13,402 nt of DNA from Nitrososphaerales archaeon TH1177 (GCA_014523515.1 JAATVJ010000172.1:1-13402), one strand, 5' to 3'; positions 1 through 6,714 are shown, counted from the stretch's first letter. Numbers and translations are program-made. Notes: a model not told the origin generated them from the letters alone.

Positions 1-144
1 GAAAACGATCTAATAATCCCAATATTAGAATATAATGATATCAAATATTTAAGTTTAGTTATAAGATATCTAATACAATATTTTTTCACTTTGAGACCTA
101 AAAATATAATATTCAAACATAGAGTTCATAAAACAAAAAAATAG
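1..144 (+). CDS. C-terminal end of an unidentified protein (partial)
   Basis: A frame open from the first base runs 47 codons to a TAG stop at 142-144. The other two forward frames stop within the first 35 bases, so this is unusually long for such AT-rich DNA. The translation alternates hydrophobic stretches (IIPILEY, SLVIRYLIQYFFTL) with a basic end (RPKNIIFKHRVHKTKK), which looks like a real protein tail rather than noise. The start and the rest of the gene lie outside the window. It ends about 20 bp before the decayed insertion sequence. I do not recognise the family. A chance open frame is the alternative. Confidence 0.4.
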   Translation, partial: ENDLIIPILEYNDIKYLSLVIRYLIQYFFTLRPKNIIFKHRVHKTKK

Positions 145-165
145 ATAATTTTATTATTATTGGAC

Positions 166-913
166 AGTCCTGTTAAGTTAAGACTATTCCACCTCCAATT
201 TTGAATAGGATGGTGTTTCTGATTTTTGCATTATATAGGTAAATGAATAATTTGATCCAATTGTATACATGTTGTAGATTACATTTATTTCTCGTTTTGT
301 TATTAATACATGGATAGTAATCATCAAAACATTCAGTTCTATCTTTGAAAGACTGCATTACTCTCTTTCTATCAATCAGACTTTTCTCTAATGGTGAATG
401 TAATTTATGTTTTAAATGTAGAAAGTTACATGCTTAAGGGTACCGTACCACCATCAATGTAAACAGTATGTCTACCATATTTATCTACCAGAGAATGAAT
501 AAAGTTCTCTGCTACAAACATGTTTCTTTATTCTGAAATGTAGATTCCAAGCAATGTTTTATGTACTGATTCAATACAAATCCACACCAAGAAATTTTCA
601 TCACCAATCTGGATAATAATCTCATCTATTATGAATGCAGAAACTCTTCTGTGTTTGTTATATGGAGCTTGACATGCTGAACCAAATCGTTGAATCCAAT
701 CCCATAATACAACAACACGACTTCTTTGTTGATCCTTAAAAGGTTCCAATGCATTAGATGTATTTCTTAAATTGAGACCAAGAAAATACAAATACAAGTA
801 GAATACATTACAATAAAGGTAGATGTTCTTTATTTCTTTCAAAAAATCTAAATGTCAGTAGATTAGAAATAGGACGTTTACAGCTAAATCTATTTCCTTA
901 AATTAACAGGATC
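166..913 (-). mobile_element. Decayed IS6-like insertion sequence (copy 1)
   Basis: A degenerate relative of the intact element at 6847-7589, about the same size (roughly 748 bp). The left end reads AGTCCTGTTAAGTTAAG from 166. The right end, read on the minus strand from 913, is GATCCTGTTAATTTAAGG, so the inverted repeats still match over the CTGTTAA core. The transposase inside is broken. The 8 bases outside each end (TATTGGAC and TCTCCATT) do not match, so no target duplication remains. The exact ends are therefore uncertain by a few bases. It lies in the same orientation as the intact copy. Confidence 0.8.
173..858 (-). pseudogene. Broken IS6-like transposase
   Basis: The minus strand encodes, in pieces, the same protein as the intact transposase at 6854-7534. 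Matching segments include LYLYFLGLNLRNTSNAL, WIQRFG, RVSAFIIDE, ERNMFVAENFI-like sequence (here without the Glu), VDKYGRHTVY, LHSPLEKSLIDRKRVMQ and the KDRTE-FDDYYPC region. At least three lesions are visible. There is an in-frame TAA near 528 where the intact copy has a Glu codon, just after the YISE residues. A 2-bp deletion near 440 falls in the DGGTWYP motif. A net +7 bp (frame +1) change lies between the N-terminal GF-like segment and LYLYFLG, near 810-840. Only fragments of 104 and 61 codons remain open. It cannot make a working enzyme. Confidence 0.85.
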
Positions 914-967
914 TCCATTTATTTTTATAAATCATTAAAACAATATTTCAGTTGCATTTGACTATAG

Positions 968-1438
968 CTATGTATGTTTATTCTTATCATTTTTATTTAT
1001 ATTGCTAGTATCATCCACTATAGAAAATGATAAATTTGCAATATTTGATTTTGATCCATCATATATCACGTTTACTTCCAGCAATACAGTTCCATAAGAT
1101 TGGATTTTTGGATTAATTGTCCATGAATAACTATATAACTTATTATTATTAATATTAAGAGAAAATGATTCTGCCATTCCTGATAAATATATGATATTAC
1201 CTTCTATTCTCGCATCAATAGTTTTATTGTTATTAGAAATATCTTTTAAAAAAAAATGTATAGTCTGTTTATCATCACTATGAATAACTTTTTTTTCTAG
1301 TTGGATATCTAACGAAAGATTTGAATTAATTTGCAAAACTTCTACTAATTCTCCTTTTGATTCTAATGTCATTAAAAGCGAAGCAACTACTACTAAAGTT
1401 ATAGGATACATAATCCTTAAAGGAATCAATATATCCAA
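968..1438 (-). CDS. Small exported or membrane-anchored beta-rich protein
   Basis: Encodes 156 residues from a TTG at 1438, with a TAA stop directly upstream in frame. An ATG at codon 10 (1411) is the alternative start. Residues about 11-24 form one hydrophobic segment (YPITLVVVASLLMTL), which fits a signal peptide or an N-terminal membrane anchor with the rest outside the cell. The remainder is rich in alternating polar/hydrophobic stretches, Asn and Ser, and includes a YSYSWTI segment followed by YGTVLLEVNVIY. This resembles the Ig-like/macroglobulin-type beta domains common in archaeal surface proteins, but that is inference from pattern only. The C-terminus is polar (NINKNDKNKHT). It sits 54 bp from the decayed IS. 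No specific family is recognised. Confidence 0.7.
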   Translation of the reverse strand: MDILIPLRIMYPITLVVVASLLMTLESKGELVEVLQINSNLSLDIQLEKKVIHSDDKQTIHFFLKDISNNNKTIDARIEGNIIYLSGMAESFSLNINNNKLYSYSWTINPKIQSYGTVLLEVNVIYDGSKSNIANLSFSIVDDTSNINKNDKNKHT

Positions 1439-1531
1439 TTAGTTAAAATAATGAATGCTATAAATCTTAGTATATACAAACATTCATTTCACATCAAGAT
1501 AATATCTTAAAGATATTTATTGATTTTATTA

Positions 1532-2167
1532 CTACTTCATATTTATATTATTATTATCTAGAGTTAAAGTTGTTGGCAACAAAGTAGGATGAGTTATAAT
1601 ATCAAGAAAGAACATATTTTCATTTTGTATTTCTACAAATAAAATTACTGTACTTTTATTCTGTAATAATCTCTTATTTGTAAAAGTTTTAATCCATTCT
1701 TTTTTTTTTCTATATCTTATCATACTAGTAACTAAAATTGGTATCTTTAAAGACTTACACAATTTTAATAATATCATTAAAAAATTTGAAAGAGTATGTT
1801 GAATATTAGAAATTCCTTTTAAGGACTCCATATCAATTTTTTTGTAATATAGATTATAAAAACTGTTTAAGGAATCAATTATTAATAATGAAGAATTGGA
1901 AATATCAAAAAGTATTTTGTTTATTGATGATTCCAATTCTCCTTCACTTGGTGTAAACAAGGATATATCATTTAAAGAATAATTTTTTATTAAATTTGAT
2001 CTAATATAAGCAGTATAAGTTGTATCAAAATCAAGATAAGTTGTTTTTCTAAAATAAGAGGTAATTGTTGATGTAAAACAAAGTTTTGCATAGGGATTAT
2101 AAAATAATAATGTGTTTAATCCATCAATAGTTAAAAGATTAGATATAATATTATGCAATATATACAT
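1532..2167 (-). CDS. RecA/KaiC-like protein with a degenerate P-loop
   Basis: Encodes 211 residues from an ATG at 2167. The layout resembles RecA/RadA/KaiC folds. A hydrophobic strand (about 18-23) leads into the place where a Walker A loop should be. A clear Walker B-like strand follows, SLLIIDSL (93-100, with Asp98). Later come a helix (SNFLMILLKLCKSLKIPILVTS, about 127-148) and a strand near 173-180 (TVILFVE). At the Walker A position the sequence is FYNPYAKLC (about 22-30): a Lys (28) remains, but all the glycines and the following Thr/Ser are gone, so ATP binding in the usual way is unlikely. It may be a non-catalytic partner of a RecA-family protein or of the DNA-repair machinery; that is inference. 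It is divergent from the PLP enzyme with only 34 bp between the starts. I do not know a named family. Confidence 0.6.
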   Translation of the reverse strand: MYILHNIISNLLTIDGLNTLLFYNPYAKLCFTSTITSYFRKTTYLDFDTTYTAYIRSNLIKNYSLNDISLFTPSEGELESSINKILFDISNSSLLIIDSLNSFYNLYYKKIDMESLKGISNIQHTLSNFLMILLKLCKSLKIPILVTSMIRYRKKKEWIKTFTNKRLLQNKSTVILFVEIQNENMFFLDIITHPTLLPTTLTLDNNNINMK

Positions 2168-2170
2168 GAA

Positions 2171-2200
2171 TTAAAATATGTTGAATATATAAAATATAAT
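2171..2200. promoter_or_regulatory. Shared divergent promoter region
   Basis: Only 34 bp separate the starts at 2167 (minus) and 2202 (plus). The gap is almost pure A/T. TTAAAATAT at 2171-2179 is centred about 27 bp before the plus-strand TTG. The TATA-like stretch at about 2186-2200 lies 20-33 bp before the minus-strand ATG. Both transcripts would be leaderless, and the two preinitiation complexes could hardly sit there together. Confidence 0.45.
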
Positions 2201-2201
2201 A

Positions 2202-3383
2202 TTGTTAGATGATATTGAACAGCAAATTATTAAGGATTTTCCAATTACTTTGAATAAAATTTATCTAAATAATGGTTCAATTGCTCCTTTATCTGTTCCT
2301 TCTATAAAATCTATTACAGATTTCCTCATAAAATATTCAGAACTGGGGCCCGACTCTGAAGATATATCTAACTATATGGAAAAGATGATAGAAGAAACTA
2401 GATTAAGGATAAAGCATTTGATAAATTGTAATGCAATAGAAGTCAGTTTTACACAAAGCACTACACAAGGATTAAATTTCGTTGCAAATAGCATAGATTG
2501 GAAAAAAGGAGACATAATAATTCTTAGAGGAGGAAGACATGAACATTACGCAAATTATTTTCCATGGTTATATATAGCTAAAAGGAAAAAGCTAAAAATA
2601 AAGGTATTAAAAATAGATCAAAATGGATTTTTTGACATAGATGAATTAGAGGAATTAGCTAAATTAAAAGAATCTAAATTATTAGTTTTGAGTCATGTAT
2701 TGTATAATAATGGATCCATAATACCTGTAGAAGAAGCAGGAAAAATTGCAAAAGAAAATGATTTACTTTATTGTATTGATGCGGCTCAATCAGTTGGTTC
2801 TATAAATGTAGATGTTAAAAAAATTGAATGTAATTTCATGGCATTTCCTAGTTTTAAATGGATTTGTGGTCCATTAGGAATAGGAATATTTTATTGTAGT
2901 GAAAAATCTAAAGACACTTTAATTCCAGATAGTATAGGAGGAGAATCTGGAAAAATTATTTCAGATAATTCTGTGGTTCATAAGGATATTCCACAAAAAT
3001 TTGAAACAGGATTTCGTAACTATCCCGGACTCGCAGGTTTAGAATCATCTATTAGATACATCTTACGAACAGGGATGTCTAAAATAATATCAAAGAATTT
3101 GAAAACTTCATCAATTTTAAGAAATGAGTTATTGAAAATAAATGGTATTGATATTCATGGAATAGAAAATGAAAAACTACGCAATTCAATAGTTTCTTTT
3201 TCAAGTTCAAAAATTGAATCTAATTTATTAAAGGAAAAACTTGAAAAAGAAGGAATTATAATGGCTGAACGAGATTTACTGAATGGAAAAAAAATAATCA
3301 GAGCATCTCCACACTTTTTCAATAATGAAGAAGAAATAATGAAAACAATTAAAATAATAAAAAATATTTTACAGCAGATGTGA
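2202..3383 (+). CDS. Class V PLP-dependent aminotransferase-fold enzyme
   Basis: Encodes 393 residues, a usual length for fold-type I class V enzymes. Start is a TTG; an in-frame TAA at 2190-2192 rules out anything longer. Family marks are IYLNNGSIAPLS near the N-terminus (the cofactor/substrate loop), FTQSTTQGLNFVA (phosphate-binding area, about 83-95), SHVLYNNGSIIPV, IDAAQSVG with Asp193 (pyridine nitrogen) and Gln196, and SFKWICGPLGIG with the Schiff-base Lys219. The C-terminal domain has RASPHFFNNEEEI. The mobile-loop cysteine of SufS/IscS desulfurases is absent: the equivalent stretch reads IIMAERDLLNGKK. A sulfur-mobilising role is therefore doubtful; an aminotransferase, epimerase or lyase role of the isopenicillin-N-epimerase-like kind is more likely. 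It is cytoplasmic. Its stop is 3 bp from that of the convergent AsnC-type gene. Confidence 0.85.
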   Translation: MLDDIEQQIIKDFPITLNKIYLNNGSIAPLSVPSIKSITDFLIKYSELGPDSEDISNYMEKMIEETRLRIKHLINCNAIEVSFTQSTTQGLNFVANSIDWKKGDIIILRGGRHEHYANYFPWLYIAKRKKLKIKVLKIDQNGFFDIDELEELAKLKESKLLVLSHVLYNNGSIIPVEEAGKIAKENDLLYCIDAAQSVGSINVDVKKIECNFMAFPSFKWICGPLGIGIFYCSEKSKDTLIPDSIGGESGKIISDNSVVHKDIPQKFETGFRNYPGLAGLESSIRYILRTGMSKIISKNLKTSSILRNELLKINGIDIHGIENEKLRNSIVSFSSSKIESNLLKEKLEKEGIIMAERDLLNGKKIIRASPHFFNNEEEIMKTIKIIKNILQQM

Positions 3384-3386
3384 TTG

Positions 3387-3641
3387 TTAATTTATATCTT
3401 TATCTCCTTGACCTTCAATTACCATCATAGTCAAGGTTGATCTCACTTTATCTATTCTTCTAACATTCCAAGTTACCACTTCGCGCAATTTATCCATTGA
3501 ATCTGAACGAATTCTAACTATAATATCATAAACACCAAAGACACCACTTACTTCAACAACTTCTGGTAATTTTTTTAATTCCTTAATTATATCATCTTCA
3601 GATCCGAGATCACAATTTATTAAAACATATGCAGTAGGCAT
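3387..3641 (-). CDS. Stand-alone Lrp/AsnC ligand-binding (RAM) domain protein
   Basis: Encodes 84 residues from an ATG. The whole protein is one RAM (ACT-like) domain with beta-alpha-beta-beta-alpha-beta order: TAYVLINCDLG (strand), EDDIIKELKKLPEV (helix), VVEVSGVFGVYDIIVRI (two strands with the family's G-x-YD motif), SMDKLREVVTWNVRRI (helix) and STLTMMVIEG (last strand). There is no helix-turn-helix, so it does not bind DNA itself. Such short family members form dimers or higher rings that bind amino acids, and may pair with full-length Lrp regulators. The ligand is not predictable. It converges on the PLP enzyme gene with a 3-bp gap, so antisense overlap of the 3' ends is expected. Confidence 0.9.
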   Translation of the reverse strand: MPTAYVLINCDLGSEDDIIKELKKLPEVVEVSGVFGVYDIIVRIRSDSMDKLREVVTWNVRRIDKVRSTLTMMVIEGQGDKDIN

Positions 3642-3777
3642 TAAAAGATATTATAATATTCATCTATTAATCCTTTTAGTTTAAATATAGATAAATATTA
3701 AATGACTATTATCAATTAGTATCTAATTTTAAAATAAGATAGTAAACATAAAGATAATTTCGATTGAGCGTAACAAA

Positions 3778-3790
3778 TTTAATTATTAAT
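3778..3790 (+). promoter_or_regulatory. TATA-like box of rtcA
   Basis: TTTAATTATTAAT is centred about 28 bp before the TTG start of rtcA, the spacing expected for a leaderless archaeal transcript. No Shine-Dalgarno sequence is visible. The A/T-rich background makes such matches easy, so confidence is limited. Confidence 0.4.
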
Positions 3791-3811
3791 TTTACTACAA
3801 GTTAAATATTA

Positions 3812-4876
3812 TTGTTAAAAATAGATGGTTCTTTTGGAGAAGGAGGCGGACAAATACTTAGATCTACTATATCACTATCGGTACTTTTGCAAAAACCAGT
3901 GGAAATATACAATATTAGATTAAATAGACCAAAAAGTGGATTGAGAGCTCAACATATTCATACAATAAAAATACTTGCAGATATATTCAATGCTAAAATT
4001 GAAAACCTCAGTCTTGGAAGCCAGTTCTTACGATTTATACCTAATACAGCTGATAAATATTGTGAAGATAATAATTCTAAGGCAATTAAAGTGGATATTG
4101 GTACTGCTGGAAGTATATCTATGGTATTACAGGCATTAATTCCATCTATAGCTTTATCTAAAAAATTTATTGATATACAAATTATTGGTGGAACAGATGT
4201 TAGAATGAGCCCTACAATTGATTATTTGAGATATGTAGTTTCAGAGGCTTATAAAATTATTGGGATAAACTTCACTATTGATGTATTAAGAAGAGGATAT
4301 TATCCAAAAGGAGGTGGAATTGTTAATGCAAAAATTTTTCCCTGTAAAAATTTAGATTTAATTGATCTTATAGATAATAAAAGAATTGATCCAAAAATTA
4401 TAGGAATTTGTTCTAATTTGCCACGCCATGTATTAGATCGTCAAATATCTTCAGCTATATTAACATTAGAAAGAAATGAGTTAATCTGTAACAGCTGTGT
4501 AGCATCTATTGAAAATGCTATTTCACCAGGAACATCGATTTTAGTTTATTCTAAATCTGACTTTGGGCCTTATATTGGAGGAGATTCAATAGGAGAAATA
4601 AACAAATCTGCTGAATATGTTGGGAAAGAAGCAGCAACTAAGTTTCTAAAAAATTACAATAAAAAGGTTTGTATTGATCAGTATCTTGCAGATATGTTAG
4701 TAATACCTGCAAGTTTAGCAAATGGTAGATCAAGGTATTTGATAGGAGAAGTTACTGAACATTTAAGGACAAATCTTTATGTTGTAAGCAAAATTGTCGG
4801 ATGTAAATATAGTATTGTATCACATGGCGAAAATTATATTGTCAATATTGAAGGAAATCCATGTTTGAATAATTAA
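3812..4876 (+). CDS. rtcA: RNA 3'-terminal phosphate cyclase
   Basis: Encodes 354 residues, close to the usual 340-360. RtcA converts a 3'-phosphate at RNA ends to a 2',3'-cyclic phosphate using ATP, through an adenylated histidine. It acts in RNA repair and processing in the cytoplasm. Signature segments are DGSFGEGGGQILR (5-17), RPKSGLRAQHIHTI (39-52), DIGTAGSISMVLQALIP (95-111), GGTDVRMSPTIDYL (126-139) and RRGYYPKGGG (160-169). His317, in the TEHLRTNLYVV segment, aligns with the nucleophilic histidine of the bacterial enzyme. The start is TTG; a TAA at 3803-3805 in the same frame leaves no longer option. No rtcB or other RNA-repair gene is adjacent here. Confidence 0.96.
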   Translation: MLKIDGSFGEGGGQILRSTISLSVLLQKPVEIYNIRLNRPKSGLRAQHIHTIKILADIFNAKIENLSLGSQFLRFIPNTADKYCEDNNSKAIKVDIGTAGSISMVLQALIPSIALSKKFIDIQIIGGTDVRMSPTIDYLRYVVSEAYKIIGINFTIDVLRRGYYPKGGGIVNAKIFPCKNLDLIDLIDNKRIDPKIIGICSNLPRHVLDRQISSAILTLERNELICNSCVASIENAISPGTSILVYSKSDFGPYIGGDSIGEINKSAEYVGKEAATKFLKNYNKKVCIDQYLADMLVIPASLANGRSRYLIGEVTEHLRTNLYVVSKIVGCKYSIVSHGENYIVNIEGNPCLNN

Positions 4877-4888
4877 ATTCAAAGAAAA

Positions 4889-4894
4889 TTTTTT
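4889..4894 (+). terminator. Possible T-tract terminator after rtcA
   Basis: A run of six T follows the rtcA stop by about a dozen bases. Archaeal RNA polymerase can terminate at such oligo-T tracts without a hairpin. Other T runs are common here, so this is only a likely site. Confidence 0.35.
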
Positions 4895-4960
4895 ATAGTA
4901 TTATCTAAAATTATATAATAATTGTCATAACTATTATTCGTTTCCTAAAATTATAATAAA

Positions 4961-4969
4961 TTAATATAG
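4961..4969 (+). promoter_or_regulatory. TATA-like box of the 43-residue gene
   Basis: TTAATATAG is centred 26 bp before the TTG at 4991, as for a leaderless transcript. A weak purine stretch TAGGAG follows at 4971-4976, but it lies 14 bases from the start, rather far for a ribosome-binding site. Confidence 0.4.
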
Positions 4970-4990
4970 ATAGGAGTTTTATAATTAGCA

Positions 4991-5122
4991 TTGGAAAAAG
5001 ATTCAGGAAAAATAATTAATCGATGCTTTATTTGTGGGTGTACTGAACATAAATTTATTGGATGTATAAAGCATTGGAAAAACCATAAAAAAAATATCGA
5101 AAAAAGATGTCAGGAAAAATAA
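4991..5122 (+). CDS. 43-residue Cys/His mini-protein (putative zinc knuckle)
   Basis: A TTG-started frame of 43 codons ends in TAA at 5120-5122; an in-frame TAA at 4982-4984 fixes the start region. The protein has Cys12-x2-Cys15-x-Cys17, then Cys25-x2-His28, and a further Cys40, in a Lys-rich background (NRCFICGCTEHKFIGC, then HWKNHKKN). Spacing C-x2-C-x9-C-x2-H suggests one zinc site of CCCH type. The same pattern with one more residue (C-x2-C-x10-C-x2-H) opens the 73-residue protein at 12186, so the two are probably related. The positive charge suggests nucleic-acid or ribosome contact; that is inference. It follows rtcA by 114 bp and may have its own promoter. Confidence 0.6.
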   Translation: MEKDSGKIINRCFICGCTEHKFIGCIKHWKNHKKNIEKRCQEK

Positions 5123-5206
5123 ATTTAGATTATCAATATAAACAAATTTTTTTGAAATTATGAAGTTATATCTATATGATATATTTTAATATGAAATTAT
5201 TAATCA

Positions 5207-5337
5207 ATGAAAGATTATAAAAGTTATAAAAGATTTAGAAACTAATGACAAATTAAAATATTTAACTCAAATTAGATTACAAATGGAAGTAGCTAAAAAT
5301 CAATTTTGAAGGTGAATCTATATTCAAGTTATTTTAA
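5207..5337 (+). pseudogene. Small gene broken or frameshifted
   Basis: One frame reads IIKVIKDLETNDKLKYLTQ, then IRLQMEVAKNQF, and stops at TGA 5307-5309. Coding-like sequence continues one base later as EGESIFKLF with TAA at 5335-5337, so a +1 shift at TTT-TGA would join them. At the upstream end this frame follows a TGA at 5208-5210 and has no ATG, GTG or TTG start, whereas ATG codons at 5191 and 5207 lie in the other two frames. The charge pattern (amphipathic helix with ME-AK-QFEGES) looks like a real small protein. Decay by two frameshifts is the simplest reading. The tail overlaps the end of the convergent HD gene by 9 bp. No family is recognised. Confidence 0.35.
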
Positions 5338-5937
5338 TTCGTACATTGCAACAGATAATTTAAAAACTAAATTATCATCAGTCAAATTAGCAATTGGTAA
5401 AAAATATTCTTGAGTTTCTTTTTTGAAACGCTGTATCTTGTCTTTGTGAATAGAACTCTTTAAAATTCGTATACTATCTAATCTATTTGCTAGTATAAGA
5501 TATCTTATAATTTTGGAATTGGAACTTTTTAAAACTAGCTTACAGTATTCATTGGATTCCATATTCTTTATATTAAATTTAGTTGTAGATAAAATTAGAT
5601 TTAGTGCTTTATCTCCAATTGTCTTTTTAAGAAGATCCTCCTGAAATGGATTTGTATATGTCTTTTCAAATGCATCATGAAGAATAGCAGCAATTATAAC
5701 ATCTTTATCCTTTATTTTTAATTCACTAGCAAGAATTAGTGCAACTCTGAGAGTATGATTAATGTATGGTTCCGATCGTATATTATCATAGAATTTTCCT
5801 CTATGAATAACATATGCAATACTAAATGCTCTAGTTATTGCTACAACATCCTCAACTGAGTCTTCAAATAATTTTAGCAATTTAATAAAATTTAATTTAG
5901 TAGAATCATACATACGCGATTTCATCATAAGATACAC
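5329..5937 (-). CDS. SpoT-like HD-domain protein with altered active site
   Basis: Encodes 202 residues from a GTG at 5937; ATG codons 4 and 5 (5928, 5925) are alternatives. It resembles the (p)ppGpp hydrolase HD domain of Rel/SpoT: AYVIHRGKFYDNIRSEPYIN with His61 following directly (compare AH-GQ-R-SG-PYI-H), AAILHDAFEKT (His87-Asp88, Glu91), and YLILANRLDSIRIL (compare KLADRLHNMRTL). There is no synthetase or TGS domain. Two expected residues are changed: the metal-binding Asp of the ADRLHN motif is Asn151, and the Asp of the catalytic Glu-Asp pair is Lys92. Hydrolysis may therefore be weak, changed or lost. A stand-alone member could act on other nucleotides or serve as a sensor; this is inference. 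A TATATA-containing stretch lies about 20-30 bp upstream. Confidence 0.75.
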   Translation of the reverse strand: MYLMMKSRMYDSTKLNFIKLLKLFEDSVEDVVAITRAFSIAYVIHRGKFYDNIRSEPYINHTLRVALILASELKIKDKDVIIAAILHDAFEKTYTNPFQEDLLKKTIGDKALNLILSTTKFNIKNMESNEYCKLVLKSSNSKIIRYLILANRLDSIRILKSSIHKDKIQRFKKETQEYFLPIANLTDDNLVFKLSVAMYELK

Positions 5938-6129
5938 CAGCTACGAATGTACCTAATATATAAGATTATCAATCATTCTGATGCCAATTCAATATTTATA
6001 ATTTACACACCATTAATTAATTTAATTTAAAAATGAATAAATTTGATTACATAATAAAAATAAGAAAAAAATAATTGGATAAAGTAAATGATGATTACTA
6101 TATGCAGATATCATCATACTAGGGTCATA

Positions 6130-6528
6130 TTAATTTGAATTGGTTTCCGACTGAGTGTGTTCTGTTGGACTTTCTGTTGGACTTTCTGTTGGACTTTCTG
6201 TTGGACTTTCTGTTGGACTTTGTGAAATATTTTCTGATGATTTTGGTAGTTCATTAATTTCAGTTGTTCTTTTTGTAGTTGCTTTCTTTGTTGGTGTTGT
6301 TGTTGTTGTTCTTTTTGTAGTTGCTTTCTTTGTTGGTGTTGTTGTTGTTGTTCTTCTTTTTGTAGTTGCTTTCTTTGTTGGTGTTGTTGTTGTTGTTCTT
6401 CTTTTTGTAGTTGCTTTCTTTGTTGGTGTTGTTACTTTCTTTGTTGGTGTTGTTACTTTCTTTGTACTCATGGCAGATGTAGATTTTCTATTTGTTTTTC
6501 TACTACTGGATTTTATTTTTTTATCCAT
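6130..6528 (-). CDS. Lys/Thr-rich repeat protein with SPTE-repeat tail
   Basis: Encodes 132 residues from ATG at 6528. Residues 1-89 are highly basic and consist of repeats: two VTTPTKK units (25-38), then units of 15, 15 and 14 residues built on ATTKR(R)TTTTTPTKK, and a partial unit. After a short linker the tail (about 104-123) has five SPTE repeats and ends acidic. There is no predicted fold, signal or membrane segment. The basic part resembles eukaryotic H1-like or bacterial AlgP-like tails in composition, so DNA or RNA binding is plausible but unproven. The opposite strand is also open across it, but reads as a Val/Phe/Gly string, an artefact of the repeat. The repeat number probably varies between strains. 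A non-coding minisatellite is the alternative. Confidence 0.55.
   Translation of the reverse strand: MDKKIKSSSRKTNRKSTSAMSTKKVTTPTKKVTTPTKKATTKRRTTTTTPTKKATTKRRTTTTTPTKKATTKRTTTTTPTKKATTKRTTEINELPKSSENISQSPTESPTESPTESPTESPTEHTQSETNSN
6161..6220. repeat. Five tandem 12-bp repeats (SPTE codons)
   Basis: TCTGTTGGACTT occurs five times in a row without interruption. On the minus strand each unit encodes Ser-Pro-Thr-Glu. The units are identical at base level, pointing to recent slippage or unequal exchange. Confidence 0.95.
6264..6463. repeat. Tandem 42-45 bp minisatellite (Lys/Thr codons)
   Basis: Three near-identical units of 42-45 bp containing TGTAGTTGCTTTCTTTGTTG and runs of GTT triplets are followed by two 21-bp units (GTTACTTTCTTTGTTGGTGT-type). 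Length differences are multiples of 3, so the minus-strand reading frame is kept. Within each unit the GTT run itself is a trinucleotide repeat coding poly-Thr. Confidence 0.92.
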
Positions 6529-6657
6529 AGATAAGTATATAATTAAACTACTTATTCTTATATTAATCGAAAACAGAATAAAATAATTATTCTTTATTGA
6601 ATATAGTCTCTAAATATTATAAACATAAAGATATAATAAAAGAAAATACTAATAAAA

Positions 6658-6714
6658 TTAATAAGATAATTTATTACGATAAAATATTAGTTATTAAAGT
6701 ATTTATCTTATTAA
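6658..6714. repeat. 12-bp perfect inverted repeat
   Basis: TTAATAAGATAA at 6658-6669 is matched exactly by its reverse complement TTATCTTATTAA at 6703-6714, with 33 bases between. It could form a weak cruciform or mark a regulator site about 130 bp upstream of the Lys/Thr-rich gene. The sequence is nearly all A/T, so chance is possible. Confidence 0.4.

Noticed and set aside
6161..6463. Possible CRISPR array
   Set aside because: The repeats are contiguous without unique spacers and keep a reading frame, so they are coding minisatellites.
6155..6586. 143-codon plus-strand open frame opposite the Lys/Thr protein
   Set aside because: It is a Val/Phe/Gly/Leu string produced by reading the repeats backwards. 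The minus-strand frame has a more credible start and composition.
3743..6635. Shared 14-mer TAAACATAAAGATA near 3743 and 6619
   Set aside because: Only two copies of A/T-rich sequence with no matching context; likely chance.
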